Origin: Azospirillum sp. TSO22-1
GTDB lineage: Bacteria; Pseudomonadota; Alphaproteobacteria; Azospirillales; Azospirillaceae
Assembly: GCF_003116015.1 (NCBI RefSeq)
Contig: NZ_LGQZ01000039.1
Span: forward strand, 1 to 53,249
Length of the DNA stretch: 53,249 nt
Direction of reading: 5' to 3'
Numbering within the stretch: the stretch's first letter is position 1; each line of letters begins with the position of its first letter. The notes under the pieces were generated by a model. That model was not told the origin of the DNA. It did no database searches and saw only the letters and a list, made by a program, of their open reading frames with translations. The position numbers and the translations under genes were made by a program. Below, in pieces: positions 1-7,737 of the stretch.

Positions 1-998
1 GCCAGATCGATGGCGTTCTGCACGATGTCGACCTTGTCCTCCAGCGTCGGGTAGATGTTGATCGCCGCATCGGTGATCAGCAGCGCCCGCGGGTAGGTCG
101 GCACGTTCATCACGAAGACGTGGCTGAGACGGCGGCCGGTGCGCAGGCCCTTCTCCTTGCGGACCACCTCGGCCATCAGCTCGTCGGTGTGCAGCGAGCC
201 CTTCATCACCGCCTCGACCTCGCCGGAGCGGGCGAGCGCGACGCCGGTCTCGGCGGCGGCGTGGCTGTGCTCGACGTCCACGATGCGGCAGCGCGACAGA
301 TCGATGCCGAAGGTGTCGGCGACCGAGCGGATCTTGCTCTCCGGCCCGACCAGCACCGGCGCGATCAGCCCGGCCTCGGCGGCCTCGGCGGCGCCCTTCA
401 GCGAGCTTTCGTCGCACGGGTGCACGACGGCGGTCGGCACCGGCGGAAGCGCCTCGCACTTCTTCAGCATCTCGTCGTGCTTGTCGTGGCGGATGACCTG
501 CACCTGCGGCAGCTCGTGCGCCTCGCGGCGGACCTTCATGGTCGGCGCGATCACCTCGGCGGTGCCGGTGACGACCTCCTTGCCGTCCTGGTTCAGGCAG
601 ACGCAGTCGAAGACCACGACCTGCTTGTCGTCGCGCTTCTCGCGCGCGGTGACGGTGGCGGTGATGACGTCGCCCACGCCGACCGGGCGGCGGAAGCGCA
701 GGTCCTGCCCCAGATAGATGGTGCCCGGGCCCGGCAGCAGCGTGCCGAGCACCGCCGAGATCAGCGAACCCGACCACATGCCGTGGCCGATCACCTTGTG
801 GAACAGGCTGTCGGCCGCATACTCCTCGTCGAGGTGGGCCGGGTTGATGTCGCCGGACACGGTGGCGAACAGCTCGATGTCGGACATCGTCAAACGACGC
901 GACAGGCTGGCCGACTGGCCGATCTGGATCTCTTCGAAGGTGACGTTCTCGATCATGGCGGCAGCCCCATTCTTGGCGACGTCGATCATGCTGTCCAT
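1..998 (-). CDS. Bifunctional enoyl-CoA hydratase / phosphate acetyltransferase (partial, C-terminus beyond window)
   Basis: Read from the minus strand, the first ~140 residues form a MaoC/(R)-hydratase hot-dog domain with the GDINPAH catalytic motif (Asp50, His55). From about residue 165 the sequence is a phosphate acetyltransferase/butyryltransferase (PTA/PTB) domain. The fusion is a known family of roughly 470 residues, of which about 332 codons are visible; the rest lies left of base 1. It should couple crotonyl- or acyl-CoA hydration to acyl-CoA/acyl-phosphate exchange in acetate and PHB metabolism. The ATG at 998 is preceded by AGGAG (1011-1007) at 8 nt. The MaoC half resembles the stand-alone hydratase at 39139-39588. 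No terminus is visible. Confidence 0.9.
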   Translation of the reverse strand, partial: MDSMIDVAKNGAAAMIENVTFEEIQIGQSASLSRRLTMSDIELFATVSGDINPAHLDEEYAADSLFHKVIGHGMWSGSLISAVLGTLLPGPGTIYLGQDLRFRRPVGVGDVITATVTAREKRDDKQVVVFDCVCLNQDGKEVVTGTAEVIAPTMKVRREAHELPQVQVIRHDKHDEMLKKCEALPPVPTAVVHPCDESSLKGAAEAAEAGLIAPVLVGPESKIRSVADTFGIDLSRCRIVDVEHSHAAAETGVALARSGEVEAVMKGSLHTDELMAEVVRKEKGLRTGRRLSHVFVMNVPTYPRALLITDAAINIYPTLEDKVDIVQNAIDL

Positions 999-1240
999 AC
1001 TGGCGGCTCCTAGGGAAGACGGCTTTTGTCTTTTGGTGCGTTGCGCGACCGGCCGTACATACCCCGGCACGATGAAACGGTCGTGACAGCCCGCCCCTTT
1101 TCAGCGTCCGGTGCGCTGCATTGCACACCGCCCGCAGAGCGGGCCGAGCCCCCGCATCACCCGCCGGTGAGGACCAGCAATCGGCGCCGGATCGCAGCCG
1201 AGGGCGCCAAGTGCCACTGTTCTCGCGGCCGAGCGGAAGA

Positions 1241-1270
1241 TATTTACTGTCGGACTATGCAAAAAGTCAA
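1241..1270 (-). promoter_or_regulatory. Sigma70-type promoter for the hydratase/phosphotransacetylase gene
   Basis: On the minus strand TTGACT (1270-1265) and TAAATA (1246-1241) are separated by 18 bp. The predicted transcript start leaves a leader of about 235 nt before the ATG at 998. An upstream alternative, TTGCGC then GGTATT with 17 bp spacing at about 1468-1440, lies between the two operator-like palindromes. Assignment is by consensus match only. Confidence 0.5.
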
Positions 1271-1424
1271 GTCGCTCCGCCCAAGCGCAGCCCCGGCGGT
1301 AAAGTATTTACCTTCCGTTAACTATTTTCATACTGAAGCAGATCAGCGCCACAAAGAGCGCGCGATACGGCGGATTCTTTCACGTGCGACACGAAAGTCG
1401 CCTTGCCGTTGCGCAGCATAACCC

Positions 1425-1500
1425 TGCTGCAACGCAGCAATACCGCCATCGCACGGGCTCCGCGCAACGGCTTGCGGTGAGAAAATTGTGCACTGCGACA
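1425..1500 (-). promoter_or_regulatory. Pair of PhaR-like operators (TGC-N3-GCA palindromes)
   Basis: 1425-1439 is the perfect palindrome TGCTGC-AAC-GCAGCA. 1486-1500 is TTGTGCA-C-TGCGACA, a degenerate copy of the TTGTGCA-N-TGCACAA palindrome found at both phasin genes. Their centres are 61 bp apart; at the phasins the same two elements are 57 and 60 bp apart in the same order relative to the gene. CTGC-N3-GCAG is the pattern reported for the PHB-responsive repressor PhaR, so control of the downstream hydratase/phosphotransacetylase gene by PhaR is inferred. Confidence 0.55.
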
Positions 1501-1526
1501 GAATGCAGCACGTCGCGGGGACGGGG

Positions 1527-3719
1527 TCAGGCCCGCACGGACACCGTCCGGGGCGCTTCGCCGACGCCGCCATCGGCGATCAGCGGCATGGAAATGGCGA
1601 ACACCGTCCCGTGCCCGACGCGCGAGCGGACGGTCACCCGGTGGTTGAGGATCTGCGCCGTGCGCCGCACGATCGACAGGCCGAGGCCGAGGCCGCCGCT
1701 GTCGTCGTTGCGGCTGGCGTCGCAGCGGTAGAAGTCCTCGAAGATGCGCTGCAGCTGGTCGTCGGGGATGCCCGGCCCGGTGTCCCACACCTCGATCGAC
1801 AGCGCCGCGCCGCGCCGCCGGCACCCCAGCAGGATGCCCCCGGCCTTGGTGTAGCGCAGCGCGTTGACCAGCAGGTTGCGCACCATGCGCTCCAGCAGCA
1901 CCGGGTCGCTGCGCACGATGGCCGCGCAGCCGACGGTGCGGAAGCACAGCCCCTTGCCGGCCGCCTGGTCGGCCATCTCGGTCGCCAGCCGCTCAACGAT
2001 GTCGCCCACGGCGACGTCGTCGATGCGCGGCTTGACGTTGCCGGCCTCCAGCGCCGAGGTGTCGAGCAGCGCGTTCAGCAGCGCGTTGCCGGCCGACAGC
2101 GCCTCGCCCAGCTTGGTCGCCACCTCCAGCTGCTTGGGCTCGTGCAGGCGGGCCATCAGGATGTGGTGGAACAGGCTCATCGCCTGGAAGGGCTGACGCA
2201 GGTCGTGGCTGGCGGCGGCGAGGAAGCGGGTCTTGGCCTGGTTGGCGCGCTCCGCCTCGGCGTGCGCGTCGGCCAGCGCCTCCTTGATCTGGGTGCTCTC
2301 GGTGACGTCGATCTCGGCGCAGATGATGCCGCACACCGTGCCCGTCTCGTCGCGCAGGGGCTCCACCACCAGATCGGCGACCAGCGTGCGGCCGGCCATG
2401 GTCACCCGCACCTCCTGCCGGGTGCCGACACCGGTCTCGACCACCGGGCGCTTCAGCGCGTCGAGCACGGCGGCGGCGTGGGAATCGAACAGGTCGCCGT
2501 GCGTCTTGCCGATGAAGCGCTCCGCCGGGATGGGCACCTGCGGGTTGTAGACCCAGACGTAGCGCAGGTCACAGTCCTGGCTGAACAGCGACACCCGCGA
2601 ATGGCGCAGCGCCAGGCGAAAGCGCTCCTCGCTGTCGCGCAGCATGCGGGCCATGGCGGCGCGCGCGCGCGCCTCGGTGTGCAGCAGCGCCTTGGCGCGC
2701 GCCTCGCGGCGCAGGTACACGGTGAGCAGCCCGGTCAGCATCAGCCCGACCACCAGCAGGCCGTACGCGCCGATCTCGCCGGGCGCCAGCAGGGCCGGCT
2801 GCGGCACCAGCACCACCTCCCAGCGCCGGCCGCCGACCTCCAGCCCCTCGACGAAGCGGTACAGCCCGACCAGTTCCGCCTCGTCCCGCATGGGCGCGCC
2901 CGGGGCCGGCCGGCCCGCCAGCAGGCGCCGGCCGGCCGGGGCGGCGGTGTCCAGCAGGTAGACGTCGCCGCGCCCGGGACGGGCGCCGAACACCTCCTCC
3001 GCCAGGCGGCCGACGCAGAACTCCACCATCAGCAGGCCGCCGGCGGTGGCACAGCCGACGCTCGGGTGGTCCGGTTCGCCGAACACGCCGTAGACCGGCA
3101 TGTAGAGGACGACGTTGTGCGCCTCGCCCGTGCCGGTGGGCAGCGCGCCGGTGGCGGTGATGCGGCCGGCCGCGCACGCCTCCTCCAGCACCGCCCGCCG
3201 CCCGTCCAGCGAGGCGAGGTCGAGCCCCGGCTCCGCCTCGCCGCCGACGCGCGGCTCCAGGTAGGAGACGATGAAGTGGTCGCCCCCATCCGGCAACACC
3301 TCCGCCAGTCCGCTCTCCTTGCCGCGGGCGTGCGCCTCGAAGTCCCGGTAGCCCTGGGCGCGTGCGTCGCGCTCCACCATGGCGACGTCGCGGGCGACGA
3401 CGTGGCGCACCCAGCCGACCGCGACCAGCTCCGGGAACAGCGGCCGCATCGGCGCCACCGCGGCGGCGAAGTCGCTGCGCGTCATCGCCCCGCCGGCGAA
3501 CAGCCCGCGCAACGCGTGCAGCAGCAGCGCCTGACGGTCGAAGCGATCCACCAGCGCCTGCTGAAGCTGCACGACCTGCCGTTCGAGCAGCGCGCGGTCG
3601 GCATCGCGCGAGGCCTCGCGCAGCAGAACGAAGACGGCGACCGACAGCACCACCCCGGCTGCCGCCAGGAGAAGGATCGCCGGGGAACCGTTCCGCCTGT
3701 GCACCGCTCCGAACACCAT
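1527..3719 (-). CDS. Membrane CHASE/PAS sensor histidine kinase
   Basis: 730 residues. Membrane segments at about 13-34 and 316-338 bracket a ~280-residue periplasmic region that looks like a CHASE domain. A PAS domain follows (about 365-475), then a short coiled coil, a HisKA domain with the phospho-acceptor in ASHDLRQP (His505), and an HATPase domain with N-box Asn615/Asn619, DTGPGIP (646-652) and GLGLGL (676-681). There is no receiver domain. H-box and LGCRRRG stretch closely match the kinase-receiver protein encoded just upstream on the same strand (3963-5306), suggesting paralogy and perhaps shared signalling. The ligand is unknown. ATG at 3719 chosen; an alternative lies five bases upstream in another frame only. 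Confidence 0.85.
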   Translation of the reverse strand: MVFGAVHRRNGSPAILLLAAAGVVLSVAVFVLLREASRDADRALLERQVVQLQQALVDRFDRQALLLHALRGLFAGGAMTRSDFAAAVAPMRPLFPELVAVGWVRHVVARDVAMVERDARAQGYRDFEAHARGKESGLAEVLPDGGDHFIVSYLEPRVGGEAEPGLDLASLDGRRAVLEEACAAGRITATGALPTGTGEAHNVVLYMPVYGVFGEPDHPSVGCATAGGLLMVEFCVGRLAEEVFGARPGRGDVYLLDTAAPAGRRLLAGRPAPGAPMRDEAELVGLYRFVEGLEVGGRRWEVVLVPQPALLAPGEIGAYGLLVVGLMLTGLLTVYLRREARAKALLHTEARARAAMARMLRDSEERFRLALRHSRVSLFSQDCDLRYVWVYNPQVPIPAERFIGKTHGDLFDSHAAAVLDALKRPVVETGVGTRQEVRVTMAGRTLVADLVVEPLRDETGTVCGIICAEIDVTESTQIKEALADAHAEAERANQAKTRFLAAASHDLRQPFQAMSLFHHILMARLHEPKQLEVATKLGEALSAGNALLNALLDTSALEAGNVKPRIDDVAVGDIVERLATEMADQAAGKGLCFRTVGCAAIVRSDPVLLERMVRNLLVNALRYTKAGGILLGCRRRGAALSIEVWDTGPGIPDDQLQRIFEDFYRCDASRNDDSGGLGLGLSIVRRTAQILNHRVTVRSRVGHGTVFAISMPLIADGGVGEAPRTVSVRA

Positions 3720-3962
3720 CGCACCCTGCCGCTGCCTCCCGCGCCCGCACCGCCGGAAGATTTAGAAGCATACTAAACAACCTCGATGCTGCAAGGCAAA
3801 ATCCAGGTCATCGGCCAAAAGGCAAGACTTCCCCAGCCTTCGTCGGATCGACGATTCTATTGAAATCCCGCCGGACAAGATTGGCGCCGGGATGATTACA
3901 AAACAGAAATCTGCAATAGTGGCGGAAAGGCACGCCACAAAACGCACGATTACAATTCTTTG

Positions 3963-5306
3963 CTATGGACGCAACCGTTCGCGGCCGAGCAGATTGGCGA
4001 GCGCCGTGCGCAACGCCAGCGGCGCCACCGGCTTGTGCAGAAGCGGATAGCCGGACAGCCGCGCCTCGCGCAGGCGCTTCGGGTCGGTGTCGCCGGTCAG
4101 GATCAGGCCGGGCATCGCGGTGCCGAGCGCCTTGGCGATCTGCCGGATGGCGACGATGCCGTTGGCCGCGCCCTTGAGCCGCAGGTCGGCGATGATCAGG
4201 TCGGGCGCCTGCGGATCGGGGCCGAGCACCTCCATGGCGTCGTCGAAGGACTCCGCGCCGATCACCGCACAGCCCCACTGGCCGAGCAGCACGCCCAGCG
4301 CGTCGAGCACCAGCCGGTCGTCCTCGATGACCAGCACGCGGGCGCGGCTGACGTCCGCCTCGGCCTCCGCCTCGGGCAGGGGCGGCGCCGCGGGGTCCTC
4401 CTCCTGGTCCGGCACCAGGCGCACGATGACGGAGAAGCGCGAGCAGCGCCCGGGCACGGAGTCGACCTCGATGCGGTGTCCCAGCCGCTGCGCCAGCCCG
4501 CCCGCCAGCGTCAGGCCGAGGCCGAGCACGCTGCCCGACTGCTCGTCGCCCGGCGGCCGCGCCAGCTCGGCGCGCAGCAGGGCGAGCTGGTCCGACGGCA
4601 CGCCGCGGCCGCTGTCCCAAACCTCGATGCGCAGCTCGCCGCCGCGCCGCCGGCAGCCGAGCAGGACCCGCCCGCGCTCGGTGTGGCGCAACGCGTTGGC
4701 GAGCAGGGCGTGCAGGATGCGCTCCAGCAGAGTAGCGTCGGTCTCCACCATGGCCGAGCAGGGCAGCACCGAGAAGCGCAATCGCCGCGCCTCGAAGCGC
4801 GGCGCGAAGTCGAGCGCCAGCCGCGTCAGGATGCCGTTCACGGCGTGCCGGCCGACCTCCGGCTCCAGCAGCCCGGCCTGCAGCCGCACCAGGTCGAAGT
4901 GGCCGTCCACCATGGTCTTCATGGACTGCACGGCGGCGGCCATGGAGCGCAGCACATCGCGCGCCGCCGGCTCGCCGACCCGACCGTCCAGCGCGCCGAC
5001 CAGCAGCGACAGCGCCGCCAACGGCTGGCGCAGGTCGTGGCTGGCAGCGGCGAACAGCCGGCTGCCGCGATCGGCGCTCAGGCCCGGCGCGGCGCCCAGC
5101 GTGCGCACCAGCCCGCCGTCCGCCAGGCGGGCGTCCCGCACCGGCACGCCCGCCAGCCGCTCGTCCAGCGCGGCCACGGACGCGCCCTCGGCGAGCGCCC
5201 CGGCGAGGGCCGGGAAAGCCTGGGCCGCCGCGTTCCAGGCGACCAGCCGCAACGCCCGGTCGAAGACCAGGAGCGGCTCCTGAACCACGTTTCCGCCGCC
5301 GTCCAT
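3963..5306 (-). CDS. Hybrid histidine kinase with C-terminal receiver, no membrane segment
   Basis: Start taken at the ATG at 5306, 8 nt after GGGG; the frame stays open to a TTG at 5345 with no good ribosome site. Residue numbers here count from that TTG. Short N-terminal PAS-like stretch, H-box ASHDLRQP (His103), HATPase N-box Asn217, DSGRGVP (244-250), LGLGLTL, an acidic linker, and a receiver with IEDD (Asp342/343), acceptor Asp387, Thr417 and Lys438. No transmembrane helix, so probably cytoplasmic. The organisation resembles NahK-type hybrid kinases that feed a phosphotransfer network. A 243-bp gap separates it from the CHASE/PAS kinase downstream; it is divergent from the next kinase. 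Confidence 0.85.
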   Translation of the reverse strand: MDGGGNVVQEPLLVFDRALRLVAWNAAAQAFPALAGALAEGASVAALDERLAGVPVRDARLADGGLVRTLGAAPGLSADRGSRLFAAASHDLRQPLAALSLLVGALDGRVGEPAARDVLRSMAAAVQSMKTMVDGHFDLVRLQAGLLEPEVGRHAVNGILTRLALDFAPRFEARRLRFSVLPCSAMVETDATLLERILHALLANALRHTERGRVLLGCRRRGGELRIEVWDSGRGVPSDQLALLRAELARPPGDEQSGSVLGLGLTLAGGLAQRLGHRIEVDSVPGRCSRFSVIVRLVPDQEEDPAAPPLPEAEAEADVSRARVLVIEDDRLVLDALGVLLGQWGCAVIGAESFDDAMEVLGPDPQAPDLIIADLRLKGAANGIVAIRQIAKALGTAMPGLILTGDTDPKRLREARLSGYPLLHKPVAPLALRTALANLLGRERLRP

Positions 5307-5500
5307 CACGGGATCCCCATCGTCAGCCCGTAACCCCTTCCGCAACCGTACAAAATTGCTTCCGCTCCGCCAACCCTCGCCTTCGAACGAGCCTATGACC
5401 GGTCACGCGCCTTCCTAAAGTTTTATTCAAACCTCCAAAGCATAGCCGGCAGGGTTAAAGATTATTAGCCAAAAAGAAGGCAAATCCCGCGCGAAATTGT

Positions 5501-5517
5501 TTATGAATTCTTCATAA
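5501..5517. promoter_or_regulatory. Perfect inverted repeat in the divergent kinase promoter region
   Basis: TTATGAA-TTC-TTCATAA: perfect 7-bp arms with a 3-bp centre, ending 10 bp before the ATG of the kinase at 5528 in a comparatively AT-rich 180-bp divergent region. Size and symmetry fit a dimeric regulator site. No regulator gene is adjacent. Confidence 0.4.
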
Positions 5518-5527
5518 GCCGCCTCCG

Positions 5528-7102
5528 ATGATTGCGACCATGATTCGTCGCACCGACACCCCACGGCAGCGCCCGGACGGCGCCGGATCCGGCGGCTCCG
5601 CCGTCCCGGCGGCGTCCCTGCTGGCGGCGCTGCCCGATGGCGCCGGCGTGCTGGCGGCGGTGCGCGGCGCCGACGGGGCGGTGGCGGACTTCGAGTGGAC
5701 CGCCGCCAACCCGACGGCCGAGCGGCTGCTCGGCGGCCCGCTGGCCGGGCGCCGGCTGGGACGCGACGGTGCCGACGGCGGCTGCCGCGGGCTCGGCGAC
5801 GTGCTGGCCGACGCCCTGGCGTCGGGCGCGCCGGTGCAGCGCAAGCTGGGCACCGCGACGGCGCGCTGGCGCGTGGCGGCCACGCCGTTCGGCGACGGGG
5901 TGTGCGTCACGGTCGCCGATCTCGGCGGCGATCCGGTGCGGGTGGCGCTGGAGCACAGCGCCGAGGGCTTCGCCCTGTTCGACGCACAGGGGCGGCTGGT
6001 CGAGTTCAACGGCCGGCTCAAGGCCTTCTTCCCGGAGATCGCCGACACCATCGTGCCCGGCGCCCGCTTCGAGGACTTGCTGCGCCGCTACCTCGCGCTC
6101 GATCCCTCGGCGCCGCCGGCCGGGCCGGAGCGCGAGGCGCTGGTGGCGCGCCGGCTGGCCCGCCACCGCAAGTCCGAAACCGAGTCCACCTTCACCTTCC
6201 GCACCATCGGCGGCCGCTGGCTGCTGGCCAGCGAGCGGCCGACGCCGGACGGCGGCATCGTCTCCCTCCACTCCGACGTCGGGGCGCTGAAGGAGAAGGA
6301 GGAGGCGCTGCGCGCCAGCCAGATGGAGGCGCTGGCCGCCAAGCTGCAGGCGGAGCGGGCCAGCCGCGCCAAGACCGAGTTCCTGGCGCACATGAGTCAC
6401 GAGCTGCGCACCCCGCTCAACGCCGTGATGGGCTTCACCGAACTGATGCTGGGCGAGACGCTGGGGCCGCTGGGCAGCCCGCGCTACCGCGCCTACGCCC
6501 AGGACATCCACGACAGCGGCGGCCACCTGCTGGCCCTCATCAACGACATCCTCGACCTGTCGCGCATCGAGTCCGGCCAGCTGAGCCTGCACGAGGAGAT
6601 CACCGACCCCGGGGAGGCGGTCCAGCACGCCGCCGCCCTGGTGCGCAAGACCGCGCTGGAGCGCGGTGTCGACCTCGCCGTCGATGTGGAGGCCGGGTTG
6701 CCGGTGCTGCACGCCGACGTGCGGGCGCTGCGGCAGATGGTGCTGAACCTCGCCAGCAACGCGGTGAAGTTCACGCCGGAGGGCGGGCACGTGGTGGTTT
6801 CGGCCAGCGGCACGCCGGACGGCGGCGTCGGCATCATGGTCGCCGACACCGGCATCGGCATCGACCCGCGGCAGTTGCCGCGCCTGCTGGAGCCGTTCGG
6901 CCGCGCCGACGGCTTCAAGGCGCACGAGGGGGAGGGCACCGGCCTCGGCCTGCCGATCGTCAAGCGGCTGATCGAGTTGCACGGCGGCCGGCTGGAGCTG
7001 AACAGCGAACCCGGCCGCGGCACCACCGCCATCCTGTTGTTCCCCGCCGCCCGCAGCCTGCCCCGCACCCTGTCCCCGCCGCCGGCGCGGCGGATCGGCT
7101 GA
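5528..7102 (+). CDS. Cytoplasmic PAS histidine kinase
   Basis: 524 residues without membrane helices. Two PAS-like regions (about 30-130 and 136-255); the second, ALEHSAEGFALFDAQGRLVEFN, resembles the PAS_7 type. A coiled coil (about 255-285) leads into the HisKA H-box MSHELRTPLN (His291), N-box Asn407/Asn411, DTGIGID (440-446) and GTGLGL (470-475). The H-box is of the common HisKA class, unlike the two ASHDLRQP kinases to the left. No receiver or output domain. The ATG at 5528 has no clear ribosome site; Met5 at 5540 is an alternative. A natural partner would be the receiver-HPt protein at 7738-9546. Confidence 0.85.
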   Translation: MIATMIRRTDTPRQRPDGAGSGGSAVPAASLLAALPDGAGVLAAVRGADGAVADFEWTAANPTAERLLGGPLAGRRLGRDGADGGCRGLGDVLADALASGAPVQRKLGTATARWRVAATPFGDGVCVTVADLGGDPVRVALEHSAEGFALFDAQGRLVEFNGRLKAFFPEIADTIVPGARFEDLLRRYLALDPSAPPAGPEREALVARRLARHRKSETESTFTFRTIGGRWLLASERPTPDGGIVSLHSDVGALKEKEEALRASQMEALAAKLQAERASRAKTEFLAHMSHELRTPLNAVMGFTELMLGETLGPLGSPRYRAYAQDIHDSGGHLLALINDILDLSRIESGQLSLHEEITDPGEAVQHAAALVRKTALERGVDLAVDVEAGLPVLHADVRALRQMVLNLASNAVKFTPEGGHVVVSASGTPDGGVGIMVADTGIGIDPRQLPRLLEPFGRADGFKAHEGEGTGLGLPIVKRLIELHGGRLELNSEPGRGTTAILLFPAARSLPRTLSPPPARRIG

Positions 7103-7201
7103 ACCATTTTGCGCTTGAAGCGCCGGCCCGGCCCGGCGCAAGGTGGATCGTTCGTTCATGACACGTTCCCACCACAGCCATCCCACCATGACCGCCCCAC
7201 C

Positions 7202-7666
7202 ATGACCGACGACACGCACGACCTCGCCCCCGGCGCCGCCGCGATCTGCCGCGGCGTGCGGCGCGCGCTGTGGCAGCGCGGCTTTTCCAGCCTGACCGAG
7301 TTCCGGCTGGCGAACGGCCGGCGCGCCGACGTGCTGGCGGTGGACGAGGCCGGCCGCGTGGTCATCGTCGAGGCGAAGAGCTGCGTCGCCGACTTCCGCG
7401 CCGACCAGAAGTGGCCGGAGTACCGGGACTGGTGCGACGCCTTCTTCTTCGCCGTGGACGAGGCGTTCCCGGCCGAGCTGATCCCCGAGGACTGCGGGCT
7501 GATGGTGGCGGACTCCTTCGGCGCCGCGGTGCTGCGCGAGGCGCCGGAGAGCCGGCTCGCCCCGGCGCGGCGCAAGGCGCTGCTGCTGCGCACCGCGCTG
7601 GTCGCCGCGGCCCGCCTGCACCGCATCGACGACCCGCAGTTCGCCCCCGATCAGATGAGCGGGTAA
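7202..7666 (+). CDS. MmcB-family DNA repair protein (PD-(D/E)xK nuclease-like)
   Basis: 154 residues from the ATG at 7202. The frame is open further upstream, but the extra residues are low-complexity and family members begin near here at about 150 residues. The core has a PD-(D/E)xK-like arrangement: RRADVLAVDEAGRVVIVEAKS with Asp43, then Glu57-x-Lys59, followed by DFRADQKW. This matches the MmcB family (PF06319), known from Caulobacter as a DNA-damage-inducible repair protein. It sits alone between signalling genes, so its position says little about its role. A repeated ACCATGACCG precedes the start, which makes the exact start less certain. Confidence 0.8.
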   Translation: MTDDTHDLAPGAAAICRGVRRALWQRGFSSLTEFRLANGRRADVLAVDEAGRVVIVEAKSCVADFRADQKWPEYRDWCDAFFFAVDEAFPAELIPEDCGLMVADSFGAAVLREAPESRLAPARRKALLLRTALVAAARLHRIDDPQFAPDQMSG

Positions 7667-7737
7667 GGCGGATCGTCCGGTGGCGGGCACACCCAGCGCG
7701 CGCTATAACCGGTCGCTGCTACACGCGAGGCGCCCGC

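Larger units (their letters stand above)
999..1526. other. Long intergenic region with no convincing gene
   Basis: 528 bp separate the stop of the CHASE/PAS kinase from the start of the hydratase/phosphotransacetylase gene, both on the minus strand. I see no credible small gene. It holds a sigma70-like minus-strand promoter (1241-1270), a pair of TGC/GCA palindromes (1425-1500), and an imperfect palindrome at 1110-1129 (GGTGCGCTGCATTGCACACC) inside the predicted leader. The length and density of palindromes suggest a heavily regulated promoter for the downstream gene. Confidence 0.6.

Noticed and set aside
120..1013. Long plus-strand open frames opposite the hydratase/phosphotransacetylase gene
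   Set aside because: They are GC-rich shadows: His/Arg/Val low-complexity translation and no ribosome site, while the minus-strand product is a clear two-domain enzyme.
1384..1731. Small protein-coding gene in the 999-1526 gap
   Set aside because: Candidate frames have no ribosome site and cross the operators and the kinase 3' end.
7109..7201. N-terminal extension of the MmcB-like protein
   Set aside because: Extra 31 residues are low-complexity (Pro/His/Arg), not seen in the family as I know it.
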